The notes under the pieces: generated by a model | What the model was told of the DNA's origin: nothing | Database searches by the model: none | The model's input: only the letters and a program-made list of their open reading frames with translations | Part shown: positions 30,986 through 60,202 of the stretch, in pieces | Layout of the letters: every line of letters starts with the position of its first letter | Numbering within the stretch: position 1 is the stretch's first letter | Assembly (NCBI GenBank): GCA_907164885.2 | Contig: OU015492.1 | Span: 194,454,724-194,518,723 of the forward strand | Direction: 5' to 3' | Origin: Dolomedes plantarius | Taxonomy: Eukaryota; Arthropoda; Arachnida; Araneae; Dolomedidae | Length of the DNA stretch: 64,000 bases | Position numbers and translations under genes: made by a program

Positions 30986-31143
30986 CTGCTTTACAAAACT
31001 GGATGCGATTTTTTTAACCCCACAATTCATATTTCGAAGGGAGGGTGATTTATTGACCAACTTTCTGTTACTATGTTTCAGTATTCTTATTTTTGTCCAT
31101 TTCGGTATTAGACGTTAAAACTTTAATAACCGTATCTCCACAG

Positions 31144-47988
<16,845 letters not shown>

Positions 47989-50492
47989 AATACCATTCCT
48001 AATTAGACGATCTTGGTGGACACATTCCTACAGTATGCAAATTGGTCAGCTGATAGAATGAAGTAAAAAAAAATTCCATGCATTGAGTTGTCAGCATCAA
48101 ACTCTAATACAGACCTGAGGAAACAAACATTTGGATTCTAGTGCTGTGTGTGATTCAGACTTGTGTTCTGTAGAAATGGACATTAGCAAAAGAACAAACT
48201 TAATACTCAAGTTGTTCCCTATGGTTTTCTTGACTGAAATCAGCAAGTTGGTTGTAAAAGTTAGTGCAGACTGATGTTCATCACATGGGCAGCTTGTTTG
48301 AGAAGTGTATCCTCAACTTGCAAATAGTGTACAGTTTTTCAGCCTGTGAGTTGCCAGAATTTTCACTTAGAAATTTCATTTAGACTTTCACAGTGGTCCA
48401 CTTTTGTTATGAGACTAATTTTTCTGTGCATATTTTTTCTGTTGTTGCAGTTGGAATTCACATGACATTTGAACTTTTATGAACATTCTAAAGCCCTAGT
48501 TTCCTGAACCTGAACTAAGATATTTTCATATAACTTATAAAAGGGCTCAAAAAGGCCAATTAATAGAAAAATATCATTCACATGAAAAGCAGCATTTAGG
48601 TACTGAAATGTTGAATTAGTTTGTTGCTTGATCTTGCTATAAATTAAACTAATTGTATGTCCTTTAAATTTTTCTAGACTATTTTCTTAAGTATTTTTTA
48701 TTATTATTATTATATTGATTGACGACACAACAGTTACTGTACTGAAACTTAACTAATTGGTTGAAGTAATATTTGCTTGCTGTTCAAATAAATGTGTGAT
48801 ATATCTTGCCTGTAGAGAAACTCAGGTTTATCTAAATTTAACTGTTGCATATAAAATTGGAACATCTCTAGAAATACAAAAATTTTATATAAACTAGATT
48901 TTAAAAATGTTGAAAGATTTTAAAAGAACATAAATTTTGTGCAGCATCACATCTGTATTATTCCTTTATTGCTCTCTCACAATTAACATAGTATTGTACT
49001 AAGGGATTTCATTTGTATTGATTTTTTACAAAGAATGTCGCTTGAAAACCAATGGAAATTTTTAAAAATTTAATTCAGTTAAAAATAGTAGAGATACATA
49101 AGATTTTTAAGCTGTAATCATGTTATAATATTTTGCTCTAAAGTATTCAGTTAACCAAGAATAAATTATATACATATATATAATTAATACCCTTTTTTTA
49201 ATCGGTAAATTTGTATTTTATTTTGAAGTTTCTTTTGAGTAATTGTCCCTTTTTTATTTTTGTGTAAGGTACATAAATTTTTTAAGATTAATTTATTTTT
49301 TATTTCAACATATCAGTTAGTTTGAAGTATGTAATCGGGAAGAGTGTTGTAAAGTATTTAAGTCTTCACAGTGTGAAGGTAATCTATATATTACGGGTGT
49401 TTTTATGACAACATGATTGCCATTATTTATCAGACACATCCATTCAGTTTGTATTTTGTTATTTTTAACAACTTTTCCGTAAAAGGATCTGGTATTAGGT
49501 CTTGCTTGTATTAAAAAATTTTAAAAATAAGTAAAACACATTTAGGCTGATATATTGTAAATCCTTTTTAAATATAGTTTGCTGCATTTTAATTTTAATG
49601 TGTGCTTTCCTAAATCATTAGAATGTTCCTGAGATATTTGCTTACCTGTAGACTGTAAGTGGGTTAAAAAGTTGATTGATATAGCTTCAATGTATTAGAG
49701 CACTCAGAGCTAGACATTACTTTTTAATTGAGCTTGCATTTATTTTTTTAGCTGGCTATAATTTTAAATAAAATATGTGATGTATTTTAATCCTTGTGGT
49801 TAATTTTTTTTTCTAAAACTTTCTTCAAAAAATTTCGAAATTGTTGTAAAAATAAAAATTTTAGAACATAATTACGTTTCAGTATTCAATTTTACGGAAA
49901 TCTGACACTGTTACTTTTTTTTTTCTTTCTAAAAATTTTAACTGAAAATTTTTTGTGATCTGATCTAGGTGATTGATTTTTTTTCTTTCTTTGTTAAAAT
50001 CCTATAACATTTTTGGCTTGTAAAAGTATGCTTTTGATTTTACAGACTTGCTATATAGTTCAGTTGCTCGGTAAATTTTGGTATGTTAATATTTTACCAA
50101 AAATAAAAAAATAATAATAATTTTATTCTTTGAAGTTAATTCCAGAAAGAAGTACAAAACAGATTTGTGCAATACATGAGAAAGATTTTAAAGAAGGTGG
50201 TGTTTTTCTTTTTCAAATATGAGTCAAGAATTAGGTCTTGTCAATGTGTATTATTTTCTTAATTATAATACTCCATGGAAGGCACCTCCTTTTTTTTTTC
50301 TCAGCAGTTACTTCTAATTTATAGTTGAGGAGAAGGAAATCTCGAACTGTAATTGATTGTATTATTACTGTTTGAATCTTGTCTTGGCCATGGAAATACT
50401 TGATGCTTGTACCAAATAAAATTTATGGTCCGGCATATTTTTGACTAATCCTAAATTGGGAAAATAAGAGGAAAATTTATATTGATTCATAT

Positions 50493-50612
50493 CAGCGGCA
50501 CATCCAGGGGAGGAGGGGGCCCTGACCCCCTCCCCCCAAAGAAATAGAAATTGCATTATAAATATTTATCAATTCAACTCCCCTCCAAGATTAAATCTTG
50601 GGTGCACCACTG
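50493..50612. mobile_element. hAT MITE (120 bp), short relative of 44117
   Basis: Starts CAGCGGCACATCCAGGGG and ends CTTGGGTGCACCACTG. It has a perfect 8-bp duplication ATTCATAT (50485-50492 and 50613-50620). It shares ATTGCATTATAAATATTTAT with the 44117 element but has only one internal unit. Confidence 0.93.
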
Positions 50613-51325
50613 ATTCATATACAGTGATTGTGTGTATGCAGTATAGGGGCTTATTTAATAGTTAAGACATCTGGGATATAAGTAGTTGAAGATTGCATTA
50701 CCTGTTTAAAAAGAAGGGGGGGGATGTTTTCAAAAGCTTGTCTCAAATTTTCTAATTTTAGTTGCACTGATAAAAATAGTTATGTAATATATGAAGAGAA
50801 AATTAACTAATTTTTTTATTTATTAATTTATTTTTAAAAAAAGAGGGGTGGGGGATAACCCCAATTAATTACACTCTTAATCAACTATTATAGTGCTGGG
50901 AAAACAGCTAAAAGAATTGGGAGAAATCATTTCCCATGGAGAAGAAATATTATAGAGGATACTTATGAGAAACTTATCTTCTGCTATGTTCACTGTATTA
51001 TTATAGAATTAGTATTTCATGTTAAACAATACCATATATTTCTTCTAATGAGGTATGAGTCTCAATTTTATGGCCATAATGTATGCAGAGAGGAATGACA
51101 GTAAATGCAATAGGAACTATATGAAATCGCTTTTAAAATTTTTATAATTGATTAAAAATGTTTGGAATCAAAATTTTGCACACCTCAAATGTTGATCTTA
51201 AAAAGGTGTCTAAAAAGTCTTAATCTTTGCTAGTATAACTTATTAAAAAGTATAGTGTAAGAAATTTTCTTTTAGATGTTATCTTTGGTTTGTAGTTCAG
51301 AGGTTCATTGACAAGGGTGAATGAA

Positions 51326-51511
51326 CAGGGCCCGACTTAGCCTAATTGGGGCCCGGGGCAAAAACTTCTTTGGGCCCCCCCTCTGCTTCACTACTTCAGT
51401 AATGAAGAACTTAATACTTAATACTAAACTTTCTATTCAATTTGGGGGCCCCCATTTGATGTGGGGGCCCGGGGCAACTGCCCCGCATGCCCCTGCCTTA
51501 GTCAGGCTCTG
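51326..51511. mobile_element. hAT MITE (186 bp)
   Basis: Starts CAGGGCCCGACTTAGCC and ends, inverted, CAGAGCCTGACTAAGGC. It has a perfect 8-bp duplication TGAATGAA (51318-51325 and 51512-51519). The GGGGCCCGGGGCA motif occurs near both ends. Confidence 0.93.
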
Positions 51512-52729
51512 TGAATGAACCTCTATATCTAAAAGTCTCGGTGGTTCTAATGCTTAAAGTGCCATAGTCCAACTAATAGAGGGTACCTGGTTTGACTGCA
51601 GAGCTGTACAGTGTTTTAAGCCTGAGGGTAAATTGGGGTGACTTTGACGCAAAACATTGCAGTAGAAGCTACTGCAATAGTCAAGCGGTAGTCAAACAGG
51701 GTGTCAAGATTGCTTATTTGTGAGAAATAAGCAATCTTGATTGTAGAAATTTAATTTGCTCACAATCCTATAAGTTTTATAGCAAGTCTGTAAAGTAAGA
51801 AAGCATTTTTTTTCTTTCAGTTGTACCAGTGATTTGTTACTTGTTATTGTATGTTACTTTTACAATCTTACGAGTAGAAACTGAATTGTTCTCTCAATGT
51901 ATGTTGGGTACCAGTGAATGAAAGTAAAAGTTGGCCCATAACTCTGCTCTTATTTTGCAAGATCTGAGACACTTAATCCCTGTGAAGACTGTTTCAAATA
52001 GATGATGCTATTTCTTTAAAGCTTTTAATAACAAAGATGTTGATATTTCTGCAAGGGAACAAAGATGCAATTTCACTTTCCACGTTTTGATATTACTTGT
52101 TTCCTCTTAGATGACTGTTGTTCGCTGTATCATCATCATCATCAAATCACACACACAAATGCGAGTGTTTCATAAGTAGGGCAAAAAATTGTATAAGAAA
52201 TTTGGAAGTGTAAGATGGAGATGCTGTGTGTTGTGCTATTTTGTAATAAACACTTCAATGCTTTCTTTGTGTGTCTTATTTACTTGTGTGTATGTATTTG
52301 CATGAAGCGTAGAATAAGTGATTAAAAAAGTGACCTTTTAGTTAGTTAGTTTTTTTGGGGGGGGATATGGTGCTTACAAAAATTCAGAATTTTTTAAATG
52401 CAATTTTAAAAAAAATTGTAGAATTTTATTTTGGGATTTATTTGTTCATTCTGTTGAGGACAGGTTATATAATTATTTTTTTCTGAAAGGGGAGAGGTTT
52501 TCTCCAAGAGGACATGGCTTAAAAACCTATTAAAAGACAAAGATATTTTGAAATTCATGAACGCCTAGAAGTGCCTAGAGAGCATGGAAAGGAAAATGGG
52601 AGGGGGGGGGGGTCAGTAAAATGAAAACAAAATTATGAAATTAAAAAGAGTTTTAAAAATTATTGCTTGATTTTTCGGTCTTATTACATGGTTATGTGTG
52701 TTTTATCAATTTTTGGGAACTATTTAGAG

Positions 52730-53014
52730 CAGGCCTGCACGACTCGAAATGTGATGGAAGGCTTTATTATTTTATGGAAAGCTACCGCTTCCTGCAAAAA
52801 AATAGGATAGATGGTAAGTCGAAAAATATTTTATCTAACTGGAAATAAATACCGATTATTTTAAAAATTAAATAAATATTAATAGTCGTTGCTTACATAA
52901 TCCTGTCGTGATATTATAAATCTAAAAATAACATTCCGTATTTTATAGATTGATAATAATATACGTTTTCGCAGACGACTTCCGCGGGCCGCAGAGCGAG
53001 TGCTTGCGGGCCTA
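52730..53014. mobile_element. hAT MITE (285 bp)
   Basis: Ends CAGGCCTGCACGACTCG and, inverted, TAGGCCCGCAAGCACTCG. It has a perfect 8-bp duplication ATTTAGAG (52722-52729 and 53015-53022). The right part is rich in CCGCGGGCCGCAG, which is common near the ends of hAT elements of this kind. Confidence 0.85.
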
Positions 53015-53022
53015 ATTTAGAG

Positions 53023-54062
53023 CTTGCATTTTATGATGAAGGCAGATTTTTCCAGTTTTAAGTCGCAACTTAATTTTCAAAATAGTGGGTTTTTTTTTTA
53101 TTTATTAAAGCCGTTTTAATTTTCCAGAAAATGAATGGTCTGCCTTCCGTTAAGTTAAAATACTACTGCACTTTTAACCGTGGTTCGCACGGGTAATAAT
53201 ACTTGAAGGTAATCGGCTCAACACCGTAGGTCTCTGTGCCTTGTTTAGCCTCTGTTTAGGATGAGATGACTGTAGCGTCCCTAAGTCCTTCAAATTATAT
53301 CCATACACTGTCCCCCCCCCCCCCCCCCCAAAAAAAAAAAAAAAAAAAAAGCGTAATTTTGGATTCACAGACGAAGCGAATAAAATGTCGCACTTAAAAA
53401 ATAACTCTCTTTATCCGAAAATATGGTATACATTTCAAATTTTTGTCCGAACTTATGGTATTCAATTACAATTCCAGTCAAGAGGATAGGAGTACCTCAC
53501 AAACTACTTTAGCAAGGGAAGGTCTGGAGAATAGGAAATTAGTCTTTATAGCAGGTGTTAACACAGTGGCCAGGTGCGGATTATCCAACAGCTCATAAAA
53601 GAAACCACTAATTTCGGACTGTTAACTGTACCAGAACAATTGCTTCTACAATAGCTAGACTAAGAACTTATCTCTTTAAGGCTATGGAAGTCCACCCTGA
53701 CGGGACAAGATCCTTTTTTCAATTGTTCAGAAACCCAGCTTTCTCCAGAACTTATCTTTGACTGCCCAGCCATTGTGGGCTGCCCTTTTAAAACTCGTTT
53801 CGTCACCACAAGAACTCCTCTACAGCTCACAGGCACTTGATGTGGCAGCTGCTATTATCTAGGTTTTCCGTTTTGTCTTTAGCCTTTTTTTTTTTTTTTT
53901 CGTAGGCACGACAACAACAAAAGAACTTTCTTAATTTTACCCAGATTTTTAGAATAATCCTTGCTTTTTCTCGCGTATTAATTTTTTTTTTAAAGAAACA
54001 TCTGCAAAGATTTTACCTCCACTGTACTGTTTTTGAGCCGTGTGCCAAATTCCAGTCACAAT
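53023..54062. other. no recognisable gene; C17-A20 tract
   Basis: A C-run followed by an A-run lies at about 53312-53350. The rest shows no coding similarity or clear transposon ends. Confidence 0.5.
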
Positions 54063-54072
54063 CAAACGAATT

Positions 54073-54246
54073 ACCAGGTGATGGCCGAATGTCTAGGGCG
54101 CTGGCATTCGGTTCAGATCCTGTGGGTTCGAATCCCACTGTTGGCATGGATGTTTGTAGCCGTTCGGAATCGGCTTTGAGCAGTAGGTCCTGGTCAAATT
54201 AGCCCTCGTGTAGCAAAAAGTTGACCGTAACGCTCCAAACCAAAAC
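54073..54246 (+). mobile_element. full-length tRNA-derived SINE (family A)
   Basis: The A-box region TGGCCGAATG is followed at tRNA spacing by the B-box GGTTCGAATCC, then GGCATGGATGTTTGTAGCC, a body with TTAGCCCTCGTGTAGCA and a CCAAAACCAAAC tail. It is flanked by a perfect 10-bp duplication CAAACGAATT (54063-54072 and 54247-54256). This is the reference copy for the fragments at 11245 and 59847. Confidence 0.93.
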
Positions 54247-54256
54247 CAAACGAATT

Positions 54257-55907
54257 GCTCCGAAATCAACTGCAACCATAGGCGTAGCGTGCACCTAACT
54301 TTTTTTTTTGGGGGGGGGGGCACGAATTGAATTCAGTTAGCCCCCCTCCCTCCTCAGCGCATTGACTGCCGGACGGTTCTTAAAATATAAAAAATATATA
54401 TAGGTTTAAATTGAATAACAATAAATTTGATGTTTGAGTAGTATTCAAAATTTATACAATGAGAAAAATAAATATAAATGAGAAAAGAAATATAGCATCG
54501 AAATTTTTTTATTGATCATATTGTTAAAAACTATGTTAGGGCTAAACACGTAATCGGAATCTTCAGTTTCACTGTTTGAAAAAGCGGGGAAAAACCAACT
54601 TTCTTAAAAGGTTTCTACAATTTTCCAATTTTAAATGAACTTCTATTAATGTTTTAATTCACTTCAAGTTAAGTTGGGGGGAACGTGTCCCCCCCCACCT
54701 CTCGGGAGTGATGTCAAAAAATTTTTTTATATTTTTTTAAAGTCGCACTTAACGATGTAAAGTAATGGCGTGAAGACTATGAGGATTTTGGGGTAAACCC
54801 TTTCCTCGAAAAGGGGTAAATAGTTGAGAGAATACAAAGCTGAATATCAGTGTAACATATTTTGCTTAAAACGACCCCCCCGAAACAAAATTTCCACCAT
54901 TAGAAACTAACACCTGCCTACCCTCCTTAAAATGGATTCAGGTGTTGCCCCAGTTCGTTCACCATACACGCGTTGAATGTTTATTTTAACTGTAACTAGA
55001 TTCCTAAATTAACAAGGAGTTAAAAGCAAGATACGTACTCTAGCGTTTCAAACGCCAGCTTTGATTCGATACAGAGGTTTTGCAAATTGATCACGGAGTG
55101 AATTTCTGAATTATAGGTTACTATCATTTAATTTTCCCTAGGATGTTAGTATGTCTTATGTTTGCACTTGCTCAATTTGTTCTCTTTTTTTTTCTTTTCT
55201 AAAATTCGTAAATTTTCTTAACTTTAATGGCTCGCTGTAAAAACGTTTAATGGGTTAAAAATTCATTCTGAACTCAAAAGTACCCCTCATTTTTTTAAAA
55301 AAATTGCATGTTCGCTATTTCAATTAATCATTCCTCTTTTCGCTGAGACTGGTGTATAATTATTGATTATAACCTTATCGCTTGAATATGGCCTCGAAAT
55401 TTAACATTAACATCTAGCATTAAAATTACATATAGTAAGAATCGTCATCTGTTATTGATAGCCTAATGTTTCTCCTCTCTTTATAGAAGTTTCATTTTTA
55501 TCTGGCTAGTATTTAGCGATCAAAATCGCACCATCTGCTTCATAGTCTGTGGTTGCAAACCGGTTTCAATCTCTTGTTTTAGTTTTATTCAGTAAAACTC
55601 GTATCATATAATGCTATTGATGAATTTCATGATAGAAAAGAGTATTGTCTCTCGTACTGTTATGAAACTCCAAAGCCTGATGAATTTTTTTTTCTATTCA
55701 GAATCAACAAGTGTCCTAGACCCGAAGCATTTTAACTCTTTGTTCTAATTCAGTGGTTGCTGAAAATTAAATATACATATATTTTTGGCGTACTGGTAGC
55801 GCCACCTGGCTTCTTCTTGTGCGAAGCGTGTTTTTCAGTTGGTACTCTTGAACGAATAAAAGCCTGAAGCTTGAATTCTTGGTTGTAATATATTTCTTGA
55901 ATTTCTA
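54257..55907. other. no recognisable gene; possible decayed MITE end
   Basis: CATAGGCGTAGCGTGCACC with a T-run and G-run at about 54280-54320 resembles the start of a hAT-type MITE, but no partner end was found. Otherwise AT-rich without features. Confidence 0.4.
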
Positions 55908-56566
55908 CAGTGGTGTCCAACCTTTTAGTTTGCTCGGGCCGCACGAGTACGGTGGAATAGTCTTGGGCCGAATATAAAATATATAATACAGTTAATTTAT
56001 ATAAAAAGCAAAACTTCCTGTATTTTTTATTTTATCATAAATAAAGGGAACAACAAACTTAAAACTTGCAGTGGGATATTTGACTTAGGGGATTAAAACT
56101 TGTAGTGGGGATTTTGGTGAAAGTAGTGTTGGATTGCAACAAAGGAGTACCAAATCGAAGCAATTAACTAATAATGAACGTGATGGTGTATTGCAAAAGT
56201 TGTTTCAACCGAAGAAAGGCCAAAAGCTGGAACACGGTGCTATTAAGACGGGTTGCAGTGGGATATTTGACTTTGTTTTTGTGTAATAAACAAATGCTTC
56301 AATGTCCCGTTCGATGGAAGTGGTTGCAATTCTTCGAGAGTCCTTAAGGTTTCCCATTAGAAAATTTTAATCTAATTTTACTCTTCGAGTGCTTCATCTT
56401 TGAAAATAATTGTTCACAAATGCAGCTAGTGCTAAAAAGCGGTGGCGTTAATAGAGTGTGATTGTGAAGCGAGGGATATTTTTTGTTTGGGAAGATAGAT
56501 CTAAAAAGTTTACGATCTTGTTGGGCCGTATTGTTAGCTGTCAAGGGCACTGGTTGGACACGTCTG
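55908..56566 (-). mobile_element. deleted hAT (Charlie-like) element
   Basis: The left end CAGTGGTGTCCAACC and right end, inverted, CAGACGTGTCCAACC match at 13 of 15 bases, and GGGCCG motifs sit just inside both ends, as in Charlie-type hATs. It contains the C-terminal piece of a transposase on the minus strand. GCAGTGGGATATTTGACTT occurs twice internally (about 56069 and 56255). No TSD remains. Confidence 0.75.
56344..56460 (-). pseudogene. hAT transposase C-terminal (dimerisation) fragment
   Basis: The minus-strand frame reads PPLFSTSCICEQLFSKMK and then HSKSKIRLKF. The CEQLFSxMKxxKSKxR signature is the start of the hAT dimerisation domain of Charlie/ZBED-type transposases. Only this stretch is kept and it ends at a stop soon after. 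No catalytic domain is visible, so it is inactive. Confidence 0.7.
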
Positions 56567-56998
56567 CTCTAAATATAAGACGCGTTTACACTTAAATAAT
56601 AATAAAAATAAAATGTATATACGTATATCGATGTAGTAGGATAGTTATGGTTGACTTACTGTATTAGAGATGTTAATTTTTTGGAGATGAAAGGTTTTAT
56701 TTCTGGCATGGTGTGAAAATGATCTCTCTTTAAAATTTTCTTTAATAAGGAATTCTTCGCGCACTAGAGTTCCTTTGATGATGATCGATACAGGGCTGTG
56801 CATAATTCCCCTACGTGGCGTACAAAAATCCTTCTTACGTAGACAGCTCTCTTGAATCACAAATATAAAATAAAATACTCATCTGCTTAACTAAAGTATA
56901 CGTCAATCATATACTTTGCTACTTCAAGTTTTATATTGTCGAAAATCATGCATTCTCTCATTTGGTAATTGATTACTGATTTCTCCAGTATGTATATA

Positions 56999-57440
56999 CA
57001 GAGGCTGTTCGCACATTTTTTTAGACGATTTCGGTAAGCGGTAATAAAAAATCGTTTGCTGCAAAAGAAATAATTGCAATTGTACTATGTTTTTAAAAGT
57101 CAAATTATAATCTGCGGCTTGAAAGTTTTGTTTTTATTCAAAATGGCGTTTTTAACAAAGCAGTGGTTCGAAGGCTACATTTATGCTCTTTCCGAAGAGA
57201 AATATGCATACTCCGTTATCCAAAAACGATGTGAGAGCCATGGTTTTGTGATATCTAAAGCGTCGATAGGTAATATCGTCAACAAGAAAGGAAAAAAACG
57301 TCAAATTGGAGCCTCAAGTGGGACAAAAATTCCAACCAATTATCCAAGGAAAAAACGGACATCTTCGACTATTGCAAAGGTACGTTGTTTAATGCTAAAA
57401 GAAAATGTTAATATATCGGTACATCGTTACCAGTAGGCCT
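56999..57440 (+). mobile_element. 5' part of a Tc1/mariner-superfamily element
   Basis: CAGAGGCTGTTCGCAC follows a TA dinucleotide, as at a mariner terminus. About 140 bp later comes an ORF with a transposase-like N-terminus. No inverted copy of the end is found downstream, so the 3' portion is lost. Confidence 0.55.
57143..57436 (+). pseudogene. truncated Tc1/mariner-like transposase, DNA-binding part
   Basis: 98 codons from ATG: MAFLTKQWFEGYIYALSEEK opens a helix-turn-helix region (IQKRCESHGFVISKASIGNI), followed by a basic linker and PRKKRTSSTIAKVRCLMLKE. That layout matches the two-HTH N-terminus of Tc1/mariner transposases, where xRKxRTxxTIxKVxxLxxxENP is common. It stops before the DDE catalytic domain. 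Confidence 0.6.
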
Positions 57441-57766
57441 TCCTCAATGTCTTTTCCGAAGCCATCATTAGTATGATGGCTTCTTATAACTGCTCTACGA
57501 TATGATTGTCGCGAACGGACTTTGCCGAACGTTTGGAGTACGTAGTTCCTCAGCTGTTGAAACGTTAGATAGTAAGTACTAATTTCAGCAAAATTATTTA
57601 ACAAATTTAATATTTTTAGCTGTCTAGGATTTTTCAGTGCAGAGTGCTGCCTCTAAAATAAAAAAAAATTTAAAAAAAAAATTCGGCATCGTCAATACTT
57701 TCTGACTTCAATCGACGTTAATTGAATATTTAATCCGCTTTCCAAGCTGGCCAGCTTGGAAAAAGA

Positions 57767-57960
57767 TAGCCGAAGGGGTAGTGGCAAGAAGAGCGAAATC
57801 TTACACCGCGGGTTCGATTCTCCGAGAAGGCAAAGTGTCTGGTCATTGAAGAAGTGGTAACTGGAACGATGAACTAGGCAAATAAGACTGCGACCGGGAC
57901 AGAGAAAGTGGGAGAAGGTACGAGCCCCCCACCCCCCACCCACCCAAATGTCGCCCCTGC
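57767..57960 (+). mobile_element. tRNA-derived SINE (family C)
   Basis: TAGCCGAAGGGGTAGTGG (A-box region) and GGTTCGATTCT (B-box, 57811) have tRNA spacing. The body AAGTGGTAACTGGAACGATG, ending in a CCCCCCACC-rich stretch, is unrelated to families A and B. The right boundary is uncertain. Confidence 0.65.
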
Positions 57961-58139
57961 GGCTGCTCGGTCTAAATTGTGGTGGCAGCCTATTCAACGG
58001 CAGGAATTCAATCTTTCAGGGCCCTCCCTGGTGCTTTCGAAATTGGAAACCACAGAGATATGAAGGACATGGTTGGGCGACAGCATATGTTGGTTTGTTT
58101 CTACTCGTTGTCTTTATAAATGTGAGTTGCGGCCAGTGA

Positions 58140-59658
58140 ACTAAATATTGCACGAAGGGTATAAACGCACATCTGGCTTAAAATTTCTGTACGCGGAGAT
58201 CTAATTGAGCTGAAATTATGGTTGATATTTGTACGTAAAAGAAAAATATAAGTCTAAAATATCTGTTTTTGAGGTTGATTGTGTTAATTTATGAAACATC
58301 GATAGAAAGAGTTTAACCAGCGATCCAGGGCACAGGCGCAAGAAGCTCTTGCTCTTGGTGGCTCCGAAAGTTAGCAACTTCATAAAGAGATGCATTCTAC
58401 GAACCTCAAGCACAAATACCATCTTCATCTAAACAATTTGCCTCTCGTCGAACGACAAGCAGCGTACTACAAGTTTTTACTGCCTAATAATTCACCAATA
58501 AAATTTTCCTTTTCGCCAGTGAGAAAATATTGTGAGTAATAAATAATATTTATTAGCATTATATCTAAATATTTATTAATATTATTTAGAACAAGGGGCC
58601 CTTAAAACTAGATTGCGGTTGGGGGGAGGGGGCTCCAAATGCTTCATCCGCCACTGCACGCAACGGACAAAGCTCGTTCTTCTTTCTTGGAACTCAGACC
58701 AGCTAAATCTCGCTTTTCTGGTATAGTAATGGCTTGAACGCCGACATATTCTAACCTTTTTATGCAGTTACTGCTGTTGTGTTCCCGTAAAGAAAATCTC
58801 TGATGCTAATGTACCCCACCCACAGATCATTCCGCCAAAGTACGTGAGGGTTTGTATTCAAAGCTTGCTGATATCTTGCTTTCTTGAATCAGAATCTAGA
58901 CAGATACTCTTGGTCTGCTCAAACAAGTCTCAAATTACAGTGGCCGATGGATTTGAACTCATGATTTCGTGCCTTATATTTCAGGCCCCTACGAGACTGT
59001 TGCCCCATACTATTTACTGTGCCAAGATTTCAACGGCGGCACAAGTTTTTTGGGGAGATTTTAAAATATATTAACGTTTAAAAAAAATAATAATAAAATA
59101 AAAAATCGGAGAAATTTTTTAAGGGTGTCTTAAGTTTTCCTCTAAATGTGATAACTTTGCTTTTCTGATAATTTTTTTTAAAAAGAGAGAGATTTCTTTC
59201 AAATTTGTCCATGAGTTTTGGTCATCACTAAGAATCAATAACCCTGTTTGATTACTTCGAGCGCCCTAAATGTATATCCACGTACAGGTCAGCGCTAGTT
59301 CCAAGAGATTTGAGCTCGCTTTGGCTGATTGTGGAACAGTCGGAATCCAGAAGAAACATTTTGGATTTACAAAATTTCACCGAAATTAAAAAAAAAATGT
59401 AATTTTACTTTAACTTGATGTCCCCGCACGCAGAAATTTTATGAGCTCTTCTTTTGTTTCTGAACCAGAAGACAACCATCAGCCAGAATATTTATAGATA
59501 ATTTTCTAAAGGTTATTACATACCATAAATGTACAATACATAAATAACAGTTAGTCTCGAATGAGGTTTTAGTTTTAGTGTTTTAATTGTGATGAATTTA
59601 TCTCTTGATATAAAATTACTCCTCGATTCCTCTTTTTATTAGTTATTTTTCAGTCCGC
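58140..59658. other. no recognisable gene; hAT-type end near 58655
   Basis: A single terminus, inverted CAGTGGCGGATGAAGCATTT, is at about 58636-58655 next to a G-rich run. Its partner and TSD are absent. The rest is AT-rich without features. Confidence 0.45.
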
Positions 59659-60184
59659 TGTGCTTGGAGCTGGCCTCCTGTTTCCCGCTAGCGAACCAGC
59701 GAGACCCTCCTTCTGTCAAACGTCATCGTGACGTAATTTTCAGTCTGTTATTTATGACTGAACCAAAGCGTGCTGAGGTTGTGTTGGGATTGAGTTCTGT
59801 GATGTAGTTTGTTCTTTGATAACGTGCTTTTTCGTTCATGTAGTTTAGCCGGACGATGTCCATATCGCTAGAGCGCTGGCAATTGATACCAGAGTCTGTA
59901 GGTTCGAATACCACTCTTGACATTGATGTTTGTAGCTGTTCGAATTCGTTTTTAAGCTGTAGATCCCAGTATAATTGGACCTCGTGCAGCCCCCCCCCCC
60001 AAAAAAAAAAAAAAGAAAAATGACCGTAGTGCTTTAAACCAAACCATCATGTAGTTTTAAATGCTCATTAAAGATTGTCTGACTATTGCGGATGTGTAAT
60101 CGATGCATTTATTTTTATAGACAATTGCTGTGATTTACATAGCACTGATGTCTAATTTTTCCTTTTGAGCTAGCCCTTTGTGAA
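59659..60184 (+). repeat. 5' LTR of BEL/Pao element (interrupted by SINE)
   Basis: Aligns with the 3' LTR at 62478-62820 through CCGCTAGCGAAC, ACTGTCAAAC, TATTTATGACTG, GCTGAGGTTGTGTT, CATGTAGTTTTAAATGC and TGATTTACAT. The extra 211 bp is a SINE plus its duplicated target. It is followed directly by a primer-binding site. The outer edge is approximate. Confidence 0.85.
59847..60046 (+). mobile_element. SINE (family A) inside the 5' LTR
   Basis: Diverged copy of the 54073 SINE: B-box GGTTCGAATACC, ACATTGATGTTTGTAGC, TTGGACCTCGTGCAGC, a C10-A14 tract and TTTAAACCAAACC. It is flanked by the 11-bp duplication TCATGTAGTTT (59836-59846 and 60047-60057), present once in the 3' LTR. Confidence 0.93.
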
Positions 60185-60202
60185 TGGCGCCCAACATAGC
60201 AG
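60185..60202 (+). other. tRNA-Lys-type primer-binding site
   Basis: TGGCGCCCAAC immediately after the LTR is complementary to the CCA end of a lysine tRNA as recalled (…GTTGGGCGCCA); the following bases are diverged. Its position supports the LTR boundary. Confidence 0.7.

Larger units (their letters stand above)
13019..31143 (+). other. gro: 18.1-kb gro intron (if the 12965 exon is real)
   Basis: No exon with recognisable protein similarity was found. The interval is AT-rich with GC-richer islands at about 13.7-14.2, 15.3-16.2, 17.8-18.2, 19.0-19.3, 22.2-22.5, 23.6-24.2 and 28.5-29.0 kb. Open frames such as 22201-22824 (207 codons) and 23018-23335 (105 codons) resemble nothing I know and begin at non-ATG or arbitrary positions. 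Repeats inside are listed separately. Long early introns of Groucho-type genes are plausible places for enhancers or alternative promoters, but nothing here proves either. Confidence 0.5.
47989..52270 (+). other. gro: gro 3' UTR and downstream flank, end unresolved
   Basis: AT-rich sequence with no convincing reading frame follows the stop codon. AATAAA hexamers are seen at 48787, 49767 (with TG-rich sequence just downstream), 50415 and 52245 (followed by a strongly GT-rich stretch). The first 2.5 kb is free of recognisable transposons, while 50493-50612 and 51326-51511 are hAT MITEs. This is compatible with a mature 3' end near 49.8 kb, or a longer isoform to about 52.27 kb that includes the MITEs. 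Confidence 0.55.
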
